Assembly (NCBI GenBank): GCA_021323265.1 | Contig: JAJTCO010000009.1 | Coordinates: 1 to 64,000, forward strand | Length of the DNA stretch: 64,000 bases | Direction: 5' to 3' | Source: Pseudoduganella sp. | Lineage (GTDB): Bacteria; Pseudomonadota; Gammaproteobacteria; Burkholderiales; Burkholderiaceae_D | Shown: positions 23,514 through 32,024 of the stretch, one piece after another | Numbering within the stretch: the stretch's first letter is position 1 | Layout of the letters: the number at the start of each line of letters is the position of its first letter | Program-made: the position numbers and the translations under genes | The notes under the pieces: generated by a model | Database searches by the model: none | What the model saw: only the letters and a program-made list of their open reading frames with translations | Told to the model about the DNA's origin: nothing

Positions 23514-25139
23514 ATGCGCATTGCGAACCTGAAGATCGGGACCCGCCTGGGATTATGTTTCGCCGTCGTCTTCGCCCTCATGACGATGCTGATCGGGGTC
23601 GGCAGCCAACGGCTGTCCAGCATCGGTGAACTCAGTAGCACCATCATCGACAAGGATTGGGTCAAGGCCGACGCTGCCGCCACCGTGACCGCCACCACGC
23701 GCGCCAACGCGGCGCTCGTGCTGCAGCTGCTGGTCGTCACCGATCCAGCGCAGGCTGCCGAATTGCGCAGGCAGGTCGATGCCAACAAGACCATCATCTC
23801 CGAGGCACTGGCCAGCCTGGACAAACTGGTGTACCGACCTGCCGGGCGCGAACTGCTGGCGCAGGTGACCGCCCAACGCACCGCCTACGTGCAATCGTTT
23901 ACCGGCGTGCTGCAGTTGCTGGCCAGCGGCCAGCGCGAGCAAGCCACGCAGCGCGCGCTTTCCGAAACCATGCCGCGCCTGTCGAAGCTGCAGTCCACGG
24001 TTGAAAAGCTGGCGAGCCTGCAGGACAGCATCGTGACCGCCAACGGCGCCGAGATCAAGCAGCACATCGGATCCGCGCAGCTGATGATGATCGCCCTTGG
24101 CGTAAGCGCCCTGCTGCTGGGCGCCGTGTGCGCGCTGTGGGTGACACGCTCGATCACGCGCCCCATCAACTACGCGCTGCAGGTGGCGCGTGCCGTCGCT
24201 TCAGGCGACCTGACCAGCCAGATCAAGGCCAGCGCCAACGACGAATCGGGCCAGCTGCTGCACGCGCTGCGCGAGATGAACGACTCTCTGTCGCAGATCG
24301 TGGGCCAGGTGCGCAACGGCACGGTGGCCATTGCCACCGCCTCCGGCGAGATCGCCACCGGTAACATGGACTTGTCGGCGCGCACCGAAAACCAGGCATC
24401 GGCGCTGGAGGAAACCGCCTCGTCGATGGAGGAGCTCACCTCCACCGTCAAGGCCAACGCCGACAATGCGCGCGAGGCCGACAGGATGGCCACCTCCGCC
24501 TCGTCCGTCGCCCAGCGCGGAGGCAATGTCGTGGCCCAAGTGGTGACGACCATGGGTTCGATCAACGATTCCTCGCGCAAGGTGGTGGACATCATTTCCG
24601 TCATCGACGGCATCGCTTTCCAGACCAACATCCTGGCGCTGAACGCCGCAGTGGAAGCGGCGCGCGCCGGGGAGCAAGGGCGCGGCTTCGCGGTCGTCGC
24701 CAGCGAGGTGCGCAACCTGGCAGCTCGTTCGGCCAGCGCGGCGAAGGAGATCAAGGAACTCATCTCCAGCTCCGTGGAGCAGGTCGACGCTGGTGCCAGG
24801 CTGGTCGCGCAGGCCGGCGCCACGATGGAAGAAGTGGTGTCCTCGGTCGAGCGCGTGACGAGCATCGTCGCGGAAATCTCGATCGCCACGCGCGAGCAGA
24901 CGGACGGCATCGAGCAGATGAACACGGCCATCATGCAAATGGACCATACCACGCAGCAGAACGCCGCGCTGGTGGAGGAAGCCGCGGCGGCCGCCGCGGC
25001 GCTGAGCGACCAGGCCAGCGAGCTGGAACGCCTGGTGGCGCGCTTCCGCTTGCCGGGCGATCAGATGGCAGCGCCGGTGGCCGAGCCACGTGCGCTTCAG
25101 CGCCTTGTCCTGTTGCCGCAGAAAAAGCTGATCGCCTGA
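23514..25139 (+). CDS. Methyl-accepting chemotaxis protein
   Basis: A 541-residue chemoreceptor. It has an N-terminal transmembrane helix (about 10-30), a helical periplasmic four-helix-bundle sensor (30-190) and a second helix (about 190-212). A HAMP domain (TRSITRPINYALQVARAVASGDL) leads into a long cytoplasmic signalling hairpin. The tip contains the conserved DIISVIDGIAFQTNILALNAAVEAARAGEQGRGFAVVA region that contacts CheA/CheW. Glutamine/glutamate pairs in ENQASALEETASSMEEL are the usual methylation helices. The ligand is not evident. AAGGAGCAGTC precedes the ATG. It converges on egtB with only 7 nt between. Confidence 0.95.
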   Translation: MRIANLKIGTRLGLCFAVVFALMTMLIGVGSQRLSSIGELSSTIIDKDWVKADAAATVTATTRANAALVLQLLVVTDPAQAAELRRQVDANKTIISEALASLDKLVYRPAGRELLAQVTAQRTAYVQSFTGVLQLLASGQREQATQRALSETMPRLSKLQSTVEKLASLQDSIVTANGAEIKQHIGSAQLMMIALGVSALLLGAVCALWVTRSITRPINYALQVARAVASGDLTSQIKASANDESGQLLHALREMNDSLSQIVGQVRNGTVAIATASGEIATGNMDLSARTENQASALEETASSMEELTSTVKANADNAREADRMATSASSVAQRGGNVVAQVVTTMGSINDSSRKVVDIISVIDGIAFQTNILALNAAVEAARAGEQGRGFAVVASEVRNLAARSASAAKEIKELISSSVEQVDAGARLVAQAGATMEEVVSSVERVTSIVAEISIATREQTDGIEQMNTAIMQMDHTTQQNAALVEEAAAAAAALSDQASELERLVARFRLPGDQMAAPVAEPRALQRLVLLPQKKLIA

Positions 25140-25146
25140 AGCGCAG

Positions 25147-26337
25147 CTAGCGCGCCAGCCGGATGCCGGTAAACTGCCAGCGCGCGCCGGCGGGGAAAAA
25201 GTTGCGGTAGCTGGCGCGGGCATGGCCTTGCGGTGTTGCGAGGCTGGAGCCCCGCAGCACGTACTGGTTCACCATGAATTTGCCGTTGTACTCGCCGATC
25301 GCGCCCTGCGCCGGGCGGAAGCCCGGGTAAGGCGCGTAGCTGCTGCTGGTCCATTGCCAGCAATGGCCGAACATTTGCGACAGACCGGGCGCGTGCGCCG
25401 CGTGCTCCCACTCCGCCTCCGTCGGCAGGCGCGCGCCCGCCCAGTGGGCGTAGGCGTCGGCTTCGAACAGGGAGACGTGCGTGACCGGCGCGTCCAGGTC
25501 CAGTGGCTGCTGGCCGTGCAGCGTGAACGAGCTCCAGCCGCCAGGGGCGGCGTCGTCGCGGCGCCAGTAATGCGGGGCGGCGATGCCTTGCGCGCGCACC
25601 CAGTCCCAGCCTTCGGCCAGCCACAGGCCCGCATCAGCGTAGCCGCCGGCCTCAATGAAGGCAAGGTACTCGCCGTTGCTCACCAGGCGGGAAGACAATT
25701 CGTACGGGTCCAGGTAGGTCTTGTGGCGCGGCAGTTCGTTGTCGAAACAGAAGCCGTCTCCCTGGTGGCCGATCTCGCCCACGCCGCCGGAAAAGTGCAG
25801 CCAGGCCTGCGCGGCCGGCGCGCCCTGCCCGGCCGGCGCGCCGTGCTGCTCCAGGTAGGCTGGCGCCATCGGATTTTGCGCCAGCAGGTGCTTGATGTCG
25901 GTCAGGATCAGTTCCTGGTGCTGCTGCTCATGCTGCAGGCCAAGCGCCAGCAAGGTCGCGAGCGCCGCGTCGCCACCGTGGCGCCGCACCAGCGCGGCAA
26001 TGCGCGCGTCGACGTTGGCGCGGTAAGCGCGCACCTGCGCCAGCGAAGGCCGGGTCAGCAGGCCACGCTGCGGACGCGGATGCTTGTCGCCCACGCCGTT
26101 GTAATAGGAGTTGAACAGCACGCGGAAGGCCGGGTGGAACGGCTGGAAGCCGTCCTCGAAGCGCTCCAGCACGAAAGTCTCGAAGAACCAGGTGGTATGC
26201 GCCAAATGCCACTTGACCGGGCTGGCGTCGGGCATGGACTGCGCGCAGCAATCTTCATCGGAGAGCGGCGCGGCCAGCGCCATTGTTGCCGCGCGCACCT
26301 GCGCGTAGCGTTCGATCCACAGGCCGGCGTCACGCAT
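25147..26337 (-). CDS. egtB: Ergothioneine synthase EgtB (hercynine sulfoxide synthase)
   Basis: A 396-residue nonheme-iron enzyme that couples hercynine to a cysteine or gamma-glutamylcysteine thiol with O2. The iron ligands by family position are His47 (WHLAHTTWF) and His136/His140 in HEQQH. The FGE-like C-terminal domain has RLPTEAEWEHAA, GHCWQWTSSSYAPYPGF and YVLRGSSLATP. It overlaps egtD by 8 nt and lies downstream of it, the normal egtD-egtB arrangement run as one unit. No egtA, egtC or C-S lyase egtE is in the window, so the thiol donor and later steps must come from elsewhere. Confidence 0.94.
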   Translation of the reverse strand: MRDAGLWIERYAQVRAATMALAAPLSDEDCCAQSMPDASPVKWHLAHTTWFFETFVLERFEDGFQPFHPAFRVLFNSYYNGVGDKHPRPQRGLLTRPSLAQVRAYRANVDARIAALVRRHGGDAALATLLALGLQHEQQHQELILTDIKHLLAQNPMAPAYLEQHGAPAGQGAPAAQAWLHFSGGVGEIGHQGDGFCFDNELPRHKTYLDPYELSSRLVSNGEYLAFIEAGGYADAGLWLAEGWDWVRAQGIAAPHYWRRDDAAPGGWSSFTLHGQQPLDLDAPVTHVSLFEADAYAHWAGARLPTEAEWEHAAHAPGLSQMFGHCWQWTSSSYAPYPGFRPAQGAIGEYNGKFMVNQYVLRGSSLATPQGHARASYRNFFPAGARWQFTGIRLAR

Positions 26338-27343
26338 ATGCCGCCGCGGCGTGCATCACTGCGAACCAGCGTGCATCGTCCGTCCAGATGCCGTCCACGC
26401 GGAAGCCCGCATCGGCCAGCAGCCTGCTGAATCCCTGCACCGTGTACTTGTAGCTGTTTTCGGTGTGGATGCGTTCCCCTTGCGCAAAGGCGCGTTCACC
26501 GCCGCACCATTGCACGGTCAGCGCGCCGCGCGCCTCCAAATGCATCTCGATGCGGCTTTCGGCGTCGTTGAAGAAGGCAACGTGGCGCCACTGCGCCGGT
26601 TCGAAATTCGCGCCGGCCAGGTGATTCAGGTGGCGCAGCAGGTTCAGGTTGAAGGCGGCCGTGACGCCGATCGCGTCGTCGTAGGCCGCGTCCAGCACCG
26701 TCGGGTCCTTGACCAGGTCGACGCCGATCAGCAGGCCGCCGTCGGCGCCGACGTTCTCGCGCACCTGGCGCAGGAACGCCACTGCCGCGTGCGGCGTGAA
26801 GTTGCCAATGGATGAGCCTGGGTAGAAGAACTGGCGGCGCGGCACCGGTACCGAGCGTGGCAGCGCCAGCGGCTGCGACAGGTCCATCACCAGCGGCGTG
26901 ACCTCGATGGCGGGAAAGCGCTGGCGCAGCTGGGCGGCAGCGCGCTGGAGGAAGTCGCCGGAGATGTCGACCGGCACGTACTGGCGCGGCTGCAGCAAGG
27001 GAAACAGGCTGGCGGCCTTGGCGCAGTTGCCGGCGCCCAGGTCGATCAGCGTCGCGTCCGGGCCGACGCTGGCGGCCATGTCGGCGCCGTGGCGGGCGAA
27101 GATGGCCGCTTCCGTGCGCGTCGGGTAATACTCGGGCAATTCGCAGATCGCCTCGAACAGGTGGGAGCCAAGGCTGTCGTAGAAATATTTGGGCGAGACC
27201 GATGCCTGCGGCGCGAGCAATCCGGCGCTGATGTCGGCGATGGTGGCCGCGTCGCCGTGGGCGACTCCGGCCGCGAGCCGGGCCGGCGTGCTGCTCGATT
27301 CCGGTGCGACCACGCGGATCGCAGCCGTGCGTGACAAAGTCAT
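26330..27343 (-). CDS. egtD: L-histidine N-alpha-trimethyltransferase EgtD
   Basis: Makes hercynine by three SAM-dependent methylations of histidine. The 337 residues show the family opening SPKYFYDSLGSHLFEAICELPEYYPTRTE, the SAM motif DLGAGNCAKA (101-110), the FYPGSSIGNF block (173-182) and the C-terminal RIHTENSYKYT. Hercynine is the shared substrate of EgtB and SenA, so this one gene can feed both ergothioneine and selenoneine. It is divergent from the PhnD-like gene, with 110 bp between the starts. Confidence 0.95.
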   Translation of the reverse strand: MTLSRTAAIRVVAPESSSTPARLAAGVAHGDAATIADISAGLLAPQASVSPKYFYDSLGSHLFEAICELPEYYPTRTEAAIFARHGADMAASVGPDATLIDLGAGNCAKAASLFPLLQPRQYVPVDISGDFLQRAAAQLRQRFPAIEVTPLVMDLSQPLALPRSVPVPRRQFFYPGSSIGNFTPHAAVAFLRQVRENVGADGGLLIGVDLVKDPTVLDAAYDDAIGVTAAFNLNLLRHLNHLAGANFEPAQWRHVAFFNDAESRIEMHLEARGALTVQWCGGERAFAQGERIHTENSYKYTVQGFSRLLADAGFRVDGIWTDDARWFAVMHAAAAYA

Positions 27344-27453
27344 GGCTCAGGCTCCTGGGACATTTTTGCTATCATAGCTGAATATCCAAGACCAGGTACC
27401 GTGCCCACTCATGTGGCGTGCGGCTCGTCATTAACAAAACAAAGGATCATCCA

Positions 27454-28320
27454 ATGTCCCGTTTCTCCCTCCGCACCCTTCAATCGGCCCTCTTTGCTGC
27501 CGGTGTGCTGCTCGCCGCTGCCGGCGCCCAAGCCCAGCAAGTCCTGCGTGTGTCCGCCATTCCCGACGAGGCGCCAACCGAACTGCAGCGCAAGTTCAAA
27601 CCCCTGGGCGAGTACCTGGAGAAAAAACTGGCCATGAAGGTCGAATTCACGCCCGTGACCGACTACGCCGCGTCGGTGGAAGGCTTGGTCAACGGCAAGC
27701 TGGACATGGTCTGGTTCGGCGGTTTCACCTTCGTGCAGGCCCACCATATGAGCAAGGGTAAGGTCGTGCCGCTGGTGCAGCGCGTGGAAGACGAGAAATT
27801 CCGCTCGGTCTTCGTCACCACCAACAAGTCGATCAACTCGCTCGCTGACCTGAAGGGCAAGACCCTGAGCTTCGGTTCCGAGTCCTCGACCTCCGGCCAC
27901 CTGATGCCGCGCTCCTTCCTGCTGGCGGCGAAAGTCGATCCGGACACCGACCTGAAACGCGTTTCCTTCTCCGGTGCGCACGACGCCACCGTGGCCGCCG
28001 TGGCCGGCGGCAAGGTCGATGCCGGCGCACTGAATATCTCGGTCTGGGAAAAACTCAACGAGCAGAAGAAGGTCGATCCATCGGTGGTGCGCGTGTTCTA
28101 CACCACGCCCGCCTACTACGACTACAACTGGACCGTGCGCGCCGACCTGCCCGACGCGCTCAAGAAGAAAATCACCGACGCCTTCCTGGCGCTGGACGCT
28201 GGCAACGCCGAAGGCAAGGCGATCCTCGACCTGCAGCGCGCGTCGAAGTTCATCCCAACCAAGGCATCCAACTACACCAGCATCGAAGCTGCCGCCAAGA
28301 ACGCCGGCCTGCTGAAGTAA
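27454..28320 (+). CDS. ABC transporter substrate-binding protein, PhnD-like, putative selenium oxyanion binder
   Basis: A 288-residue periplasmic protein with a signal peptide (cleavage near AQA-QQ) and the PhnD/PtxB-like two-lobed fold. Strongly conserved segments are SAIPDEAPTELQRKFKPLGEY, GKLDMVWFGGFTFVQA, SESSTSGHLMPRSFLL and GALNISVWEKL. From memory this pattern matches the clade annotated as putative selenate ABC transporter binding proteins (TIGR04553-type), seen near selD, better than classical phosphonate PhnD. That fits the sen/sel genes nearby. I use the ATG at 27454, after AAAGGATCATCC. First gene of a five-gene operon. Phosphonate or phosphite remains possible. Confidence 0.72.
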   Translation: MSRFSLRTLQSALFAAGVLLAAAGAQAQQVLRVSAIPDEAPTELQRKFKPLGEYLEKKLAMKVEFTPVTDYAASVEGLVNGKLDMVWFGGFTFVQAHHMSKGKVVPLVQRVEDEKFRSVFVTTNKSINSLADLKGKTLSFGSESSTSGHLMPRSFLLAAKVDPDTDLKRVSFSGAHDATVAAVAGGKVDAGALNISVWEKLNEQKKVDPSVVRVFYTTPAYYDYNWTVRADLPDALKKKITDAFLALDAGNAEGKAILDLQRASKFIPTKASNYTSIEAAAKNAGLLK

Positions 28321-28323
28321 TCA

Positions 28324-29145
28324 ATGTCTTCAGCCTGGTACGAATTGCATGACGTCGCGGTCCGCCACATCGGCGGTACGCGCGCGCATGCGCTGCAAGG
28401 CATCACGCTGGACCTCGACGCCGGCGAGCAGGTGGCGCTGATCGGCCCTTCCGGGGCCGGCAAGACCACCCTGCTCTCCACGCTGGCCTGCGCGCACCGG
28501 CCCGACAGCGGCACCTTCTGCGCCTTCGGCACCGATCCCTGGCAGCTCACCGACGCCGGGCGCCACGCCATGCGTGCGCGGTTGTTCCTGGCGCCGCAGA
28601 CGCCGCCCCTGCCGCCGCGCCAGCGCGTGGTGACGGCGGTGCTGGCGGCGCGCCTGCCGCACTGGAGCCTGGGCCAGGCCCTGCTCTCCCTGTTCAAGCC
28701 GGCCGACCCGGAAGCGGCCTACCGCGCGCTGGCCCGCTTCAGCCTGGGCGACAAGCTGTATGCGCGCGTGGACCGCCTCTCCGGCGGGGAGCGCCAGCGC
28801 TGCGGCCTGGCGCGGCTGCTGCTCTCGTCCGCCCAGGCCCTGCTGGTGGATGAACCCTTGTCCGCGCTCGATCCCGCCCTGTCGCAGCTGACGCTTAACA
28901 CCTTGCAGCAGGAAGCGCGCGAGCGCAACGCCCTGCTGGTGTGCAGCCTGCACCAGGTCGACCTGGCGCTGGCGCACTTCCCGCGCATCGTGGCCTTGAA
29001 GCACGGCCGCATCGTCTTCGACCTGCCGCGCGAACAGGTCACGCAAGCGATGATCGACGAACTCTATCTCGGCGAACAGCCGCCCGCCAATTCGCCGCAG
29101 ACGCAGGAAATGGCGGCCAAGCTGGCCGTCGGCGCCTGCCTGTAA
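28324..29145 (+). CDS. ABC transporter ATP-binding protein, PhnC-like
   Basis: A 273-residue ATPase with Walker A GPSGAGKTT (41-49), signature LSGGE (152-156), Walker B ALLVDEP (172-178) and the switch histidine in VCSLHQVDLA. The pattern LHQVDLALAHFPRIVALKHGRI near the end is typical of PhnC. It begins 3 nt after the binding-protein stop and is followed after 3 nt by the first permease. It energises import of the ligand bound by the PhnD-like protein. Confidence 0.88.
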   Translation: MSSAWYELHDVAVRHIGGTRAHALQGITLDLDAGEQVALIGPSGAGKTTLLSTLACAHRPDSGTFCAFGTDPWQLTDAGRHAMRARLFLAPQTPPLPPRQRVVTAVLAARLPHWSLGQALLSLFKPADPEAAYRALARFSLGDKLYARVDRLSGGERQRCGLARLLLSSAQALLVDEPLSALDPALSQLTLNTLQQEARERNALLVCSLHQVDLALAHFPRIVALKHGRIVFDLPREQVTQAMIDELYLGEQPPANSPQTQEMAAKLAVGACL

Positions 29146-29148
29146 GCA

Positions 29149-29994
29149 ATGCACAACGTTCCTGCCGTTCCCCTCTCGCCGCACCATCCGGACCCCACCT
29201 GGCGCAAGCGCGTGGCCATGGTACTTCTTGGCGTCGTCCTGCTGTGGCCCCTGGCGGTGGCGACCGAGTTCTACCCCTGGGTGCTGTTCGACTGGCAAAG
29301 CCTGCAGGCCACGGGGCGCTTCCTGTCCGATTTCCTGCATCCCGCGCACGATGCGGAATTCCTTGCCATGGTGGCGCGCGAAGCGTGGAAGACGGTGGCC
29401 ATCGCCACTTGCGGCCTGACCCTGGCGCTGCTGGGCGCAATCCCCGCCACGCTGGTGGTCACCGAGCGCCTGTCGATCTCGCGCCTGGGCACGGGCCGCA
29501 TGGCGTCCTTCCCGCGCCTGGTGCGCCAACTGCTGCGCTGGCTGCTGGTGGTGCTGCGCAGCGTGCCCGAGCTGGTCTGGGCGCTGCTGTTCGTGCGCAT
29601 TTTCAGCCTGGGGCCGACCGCCGGCGTACTGGCCATCGCGCTCACCTATTGCGGCATGCTGGGCAAGGTCTACGCCGAAATCCTGGAGTCCACCGACCAC
29701 CATGCCAGCGAAGTGCTGCTGCAAAACGGCAGCGGGCGCCTGGCCGCGCTGCTTTACGGCGCGCTGCCGGAAGCGGCGTCGGAACTGGTGTCCTATACGG
29801 TCTATCGCTGGGAATGCGCGATTCGCGGCTCGGTGGTGATGGGCTTTGTCGGCGCCGGCGGCCTGGGCCAGCGCATGGATGAATCGACCAAGATGCTGGC
29901 CGGCGGCGAAGTGGCGACCATGCTGATCGTGTTCGTGCTGCTGGTGGCCCTGGCCGACCTGGTATCGAAGTACCTGCGCCGGAGGCTCGGATGA
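29149..29994 (+). CDS. ABC transporter permease, PhnE-like (first copy)
   Basis: A 281-residue inner-membrane protein with about six helices. The PhnE-type inner-membrane component is seen in VVLRSVPELVWALLFVR, the EAA-like coupling loop near ALLYGALPEAASELVSYTVYRWE, and GFVGAGGLGQRMDES. It overlaps the second permease gene by 4 nt (ATGA). Two dissimilar PhnE-like permeases would form a heterodimeric channel. Confidence 0.88.
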   Translation: MHNVPAVPLSPHHPDPTWRKRVAMVLLGVVLLWPLAVATEFYPWVLFDWQSLQATGRFLSDFLHPAHDAEFLAMVAREAWKTVAIATCGLTLALLGAIPATLVVTERLSISRLGTGRMASFPRLVRQLLRWLLVVLRSVPELVWALLFVRIFSLGPTAGVLAIALTYCGMLGKVYAEILESTDHHASEVLLQNGSGRLAALLYGALPEAASELVSYTVYRWECAIRGSVVMGFVGAGGLGQRMDESTKMLAGGEVATMLIVFVLLVALADLVSKYLRRRLG

Positions 29995-30779
29995 ACCACA
30001 TGCCCGCCCCGCCCCCGCGCAACTGGTCCGGCTGGCTGTTCGCCGCCGCCCTGGCCGCGTTGGTGGCCGCCAGCTTTGCCACGCTTTCGCTCAAGCTGGG
30101 CGACCTGTTCACGCTGGAAGCCATGCACAGCATGGGCAACTTCCTGGCCGGCTTTGCGCCGCCGGAAATGGCCAGCGGCTTCCTGCGCAAGACTGCCATC
30201 GCCACCGTCGAAACGCTGGCCATGTCGGCGCTGGGCACCCTGCTGGCCGTGGCCGGCGGGCTGCTGCTGGCCATTCCCGGCGCGGGCCGTTTCGGACGCG
30301 CCCCGCGCGCCGCCGTGCGCGCCATGCTGAACGTGCTGCGCTCCGTGCCCGAACTGGTGTGGGCCTCGATCCTGCTGGTGGCGGCGGGCCTGGGACCGTT
30401 CGCCGGCACGCTGGCCCTGGCAGCGCACACCGCCGGCGTGCTGGGCCGCCTGTTCGCCGATGCGCTGGAGAACGCACCACCGCTGCCCGAACAAAGCTTG
30501 CGCCTGAACGGGGCGTCGCCCATGGCGGCCTTCTTCTACGCCACGCTGCCGCAAACCTTGCCGCAAATGCTGTCCTACACGCTGTACCGCTGGGAGAACA
30601 ATATCCGCGCCGCCGCCGTGCTGGGCGTGGTGGGTGCCGGCGGTCTGGGACAGATGCTCAAATTCCACTTGTCGCTGTTCCAGATGGAACGCGCCGCGAC
30701 AGTGATCCTGGCCATGCTGCTGCTGGTGGCGCTGGTCGATGCACTAAGCTTCGCGCTACGCCGCGCGCTGACACGATAA
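29991..30779 (+). CDS. ABC transporter permease, PhnE-like (second copy)
   Basis: A 262-residue paralogue of the preceding gene with the same landmarks: LNVLRSVPELVWASILLVAAGLGPFAG, then LPQTLPQMLSYTLYRWENNIRAAAVLGVVGAGGLGQML. The N-terminal helix and periplasmic part differ, as expected for the other half of a heterodimer. It overlaps the first permease by 4 nt and is followed 3 nt later by a second ATPase gene. Confidence 0.88.
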   Translation: MNHMPAPPPRNWSGWLFAAALAALVAASFATLSLKLGDLFTLEAMHSMGNFLAGFAPPEMASGFLRKTAIATVETLAMSALGTLLAVAGGLLLAIPGAGRFGRAPRAAVRAMLNVLRSVPELVWASILLVAAGLGPFAGTLALAAHTAGVLGRLFADALENAPPLPEQSLRLNGASPMAAFFYATLPQTLPQMLSYTLYRWENNIRAAAVLGVVGAGGLGQMLKFHLSLFQMERAATVILAMLLLVALVDALSFALRRALTR

Positions 30780-30782
30780 GAC

Positions 30783-31463
30783 ATGCTGGAACTCAGACAC
30801 CTCACCAAGAGCTATTCGCCCGAGCGCCGCGTGCTCGACCGGCTCAGCTGGACGTTTGCACCGGGCGAATTCGTCGCCATCATGGGCGACTCCGGCGTCG
30901 GCAAATCGACCTTGCTCAACCTGATCGCCGGCCTCGACCAGCCCGACGCCAGTAGCGAACCGGCCATCATTGTCGACGGCACCCCGCTGGCCACGCTCGA
31001 CGACGATGCCGCCACCCGCCTGCGCCGCGCGCGCATGGGGTTTATTTTCCAGGCCTTCCACGTCCTGCCGCATCTTACTTTGCAGCAAAACATTGCCCTG
31101 CCCCTGCTCCTGAACGGCTTGCCCGCGGGCCGCGAGCACGAAATGCTGGACGCGGTCGGACTCGGCGGGCGCGGCCACGATTACCCGCACCAGCTGTCCG
31201 GCGGCGAGATGCAGCGCGTGGCCATTGCCCGCGCCCTGGTGCACCGGCCCGCCCTGGTGCTGGCCGACGAACCGACCGGCAACCTCGATCCCGACACTGC
31301 AAATTCCATACTGCAACTCTTGCGCCGCGAACTGAAAGCGAGCGGCGCCAGCACCATCATGGTCACCCATTCCCCTGCCGCAGCGGCGCAAGCCGATAAA
31401 GTGCTGCGCCTCACCAAAAATGGCCTCCAAGATACAACAACGGTCAACCCTGCCACGCAATAA
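30783..31463 (+). CDS. ABC ATPase of the LolD/MacB/FtsE type
   Basis: A 226-residue ATPase with Walker A GDSGVGKST (35-43), Q-loop FQ (89-90), signature LSGGEMQ (138-144) and ADEPTGNLD (161-169). The last motif is the mark of the LolD/MacB/FtsE branch and not of the PhnC branch. It is the last gene of the transporter operon, 3 nt after the second permease, yet no LolC/MacB-like permease accompanies it. It may serve a permease elsewhere or act as an alternative ATPase for this importer. The sequence alone does not decide this. Confidence 0.85.
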   Translation: MLELRHLTKSYSPERRVLDRLSWTFAPGEFVAIMGDSGVGKSTLLNLIAGLDQPDASSEPAIIVDGTPLATLDDDAATRLRRARMGFIFQAFHVLPHLTLQQNIALPLLLNGLPAGREHEMLDAVGLGGRGHDYPHQLSGGEMQRVAIARALVHRPALVLADEPTGNLDPDTANSILQLLRRELKASGASTIMVTHSPAAAAQADKVLRLTKNGLQDTTTVNPATQ

Positions 31464-31488
31464 AACTCATTATTTTTCTCACAAATTC

Positions 31489-31516
31489 TTGGATTTTTTT
31501 GTAAGCGGAGTATTAT
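31489..31516 (+). promoter_or_regulatory. Likely promoter of the small HTH gene
   Basis: TTGGAT (31489-31494, 3/6), 16 bp, TATTAT (31511-31516, 5/6) in a markedly AT-rich patch between the transporter operon and the gene at 31600. Confidence 0.4.
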
Positions 31517-31599
31517 TTAATTAACTTGCTTGGTTATCAATACGACCCACAAGCCTGCTTTTTCTATCCACGTAGTTAACAACGTAAGGGAGGAGCAAA

Positions 31600-31887
31600 A
31601 TGAGCGTCAGGCAGAAAAAACTGGAATTGATCGAAGCAATGAACAGGGCACGCGCCTTAGAGCCGTCCAGCTTCGTGCCCAACAAGCTGCTCGACACGCT
31701 GATCGAGAAGATGCACTTGAAAAACGATGCGGAACTGTGCAGGGTGCTGGAAGTGCAGCCGCCCATCATCAGCAAGATCCGTCACCGCAAGCTGGCAGTC
31801 GGGGCTACCATCCTGCTGCGCATGCATGAGAAATCGGAGCTCTCCATCCGTGAGCTCAAAGAACTGTCGAATGCCTCGGTACACTGA
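31600..31887 (+). CDS. Small helix-turn-helix protein, phage-repressor-like
   Basis: A 95-residue protein. Residues about 25-75 form a Cro/CI-like HTH: LLDTLIEKMHLKNDAELCRVLEVQPPIISKIRHRKLAV has the spacing of helices 1-3, with PPIISKIRHRK as recognition helix. A charged C-terminal helix may dimerise. The ribosome site GGGAGGAGCAAA is strong. It has its own promoter-like region after the transporter operon. Regulation of that operon is possible, but proteins of this kind are also found in other contexts; the target is unknown. Confidence 0.7.
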   Translation: MSVRQKKLELIEAMNRARALEPSSFVPNKLLDTLIEKMHLKNDAELCRVLEVQPPIISKIRHRKLAVGATILLRMHEKSELSIRELKELSNASVH

Positions 31888-31899
31888 GTTTTGATGCCC

Positions 31900-31926
31900 G
31901 GCGCCGGCATCGCGTTCACCGGCGCC
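31900..31926 (+). terminator. GC hairpin after the small HTH gene
   Basis: GGCGCCGG (31900-31907) pairs with CCGGCGCC (31919-31926) around 11 nt. A run of T is lacking, so its role as terminator is only moderately supported. Confidence 0.4.
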
Positions 31927-32024
31927 TATTCTCCGCACGGCTCCTAAAGCCGTATCGCAGCCGTTTCAAGGTCGCCCTAAAAATCGCCGACCTGCAAACG
32001 TTTCCTCCACCGCCCCCCTCTTAC

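Noticed and set aside
27454-30779. Phosphonate uptake operon phnDCEE
   Set aside because: Kept only as an alternative. There are no phosphonate-degradation genes, and the divergent egtD and nearby selD favour selenium, though this is not proven.
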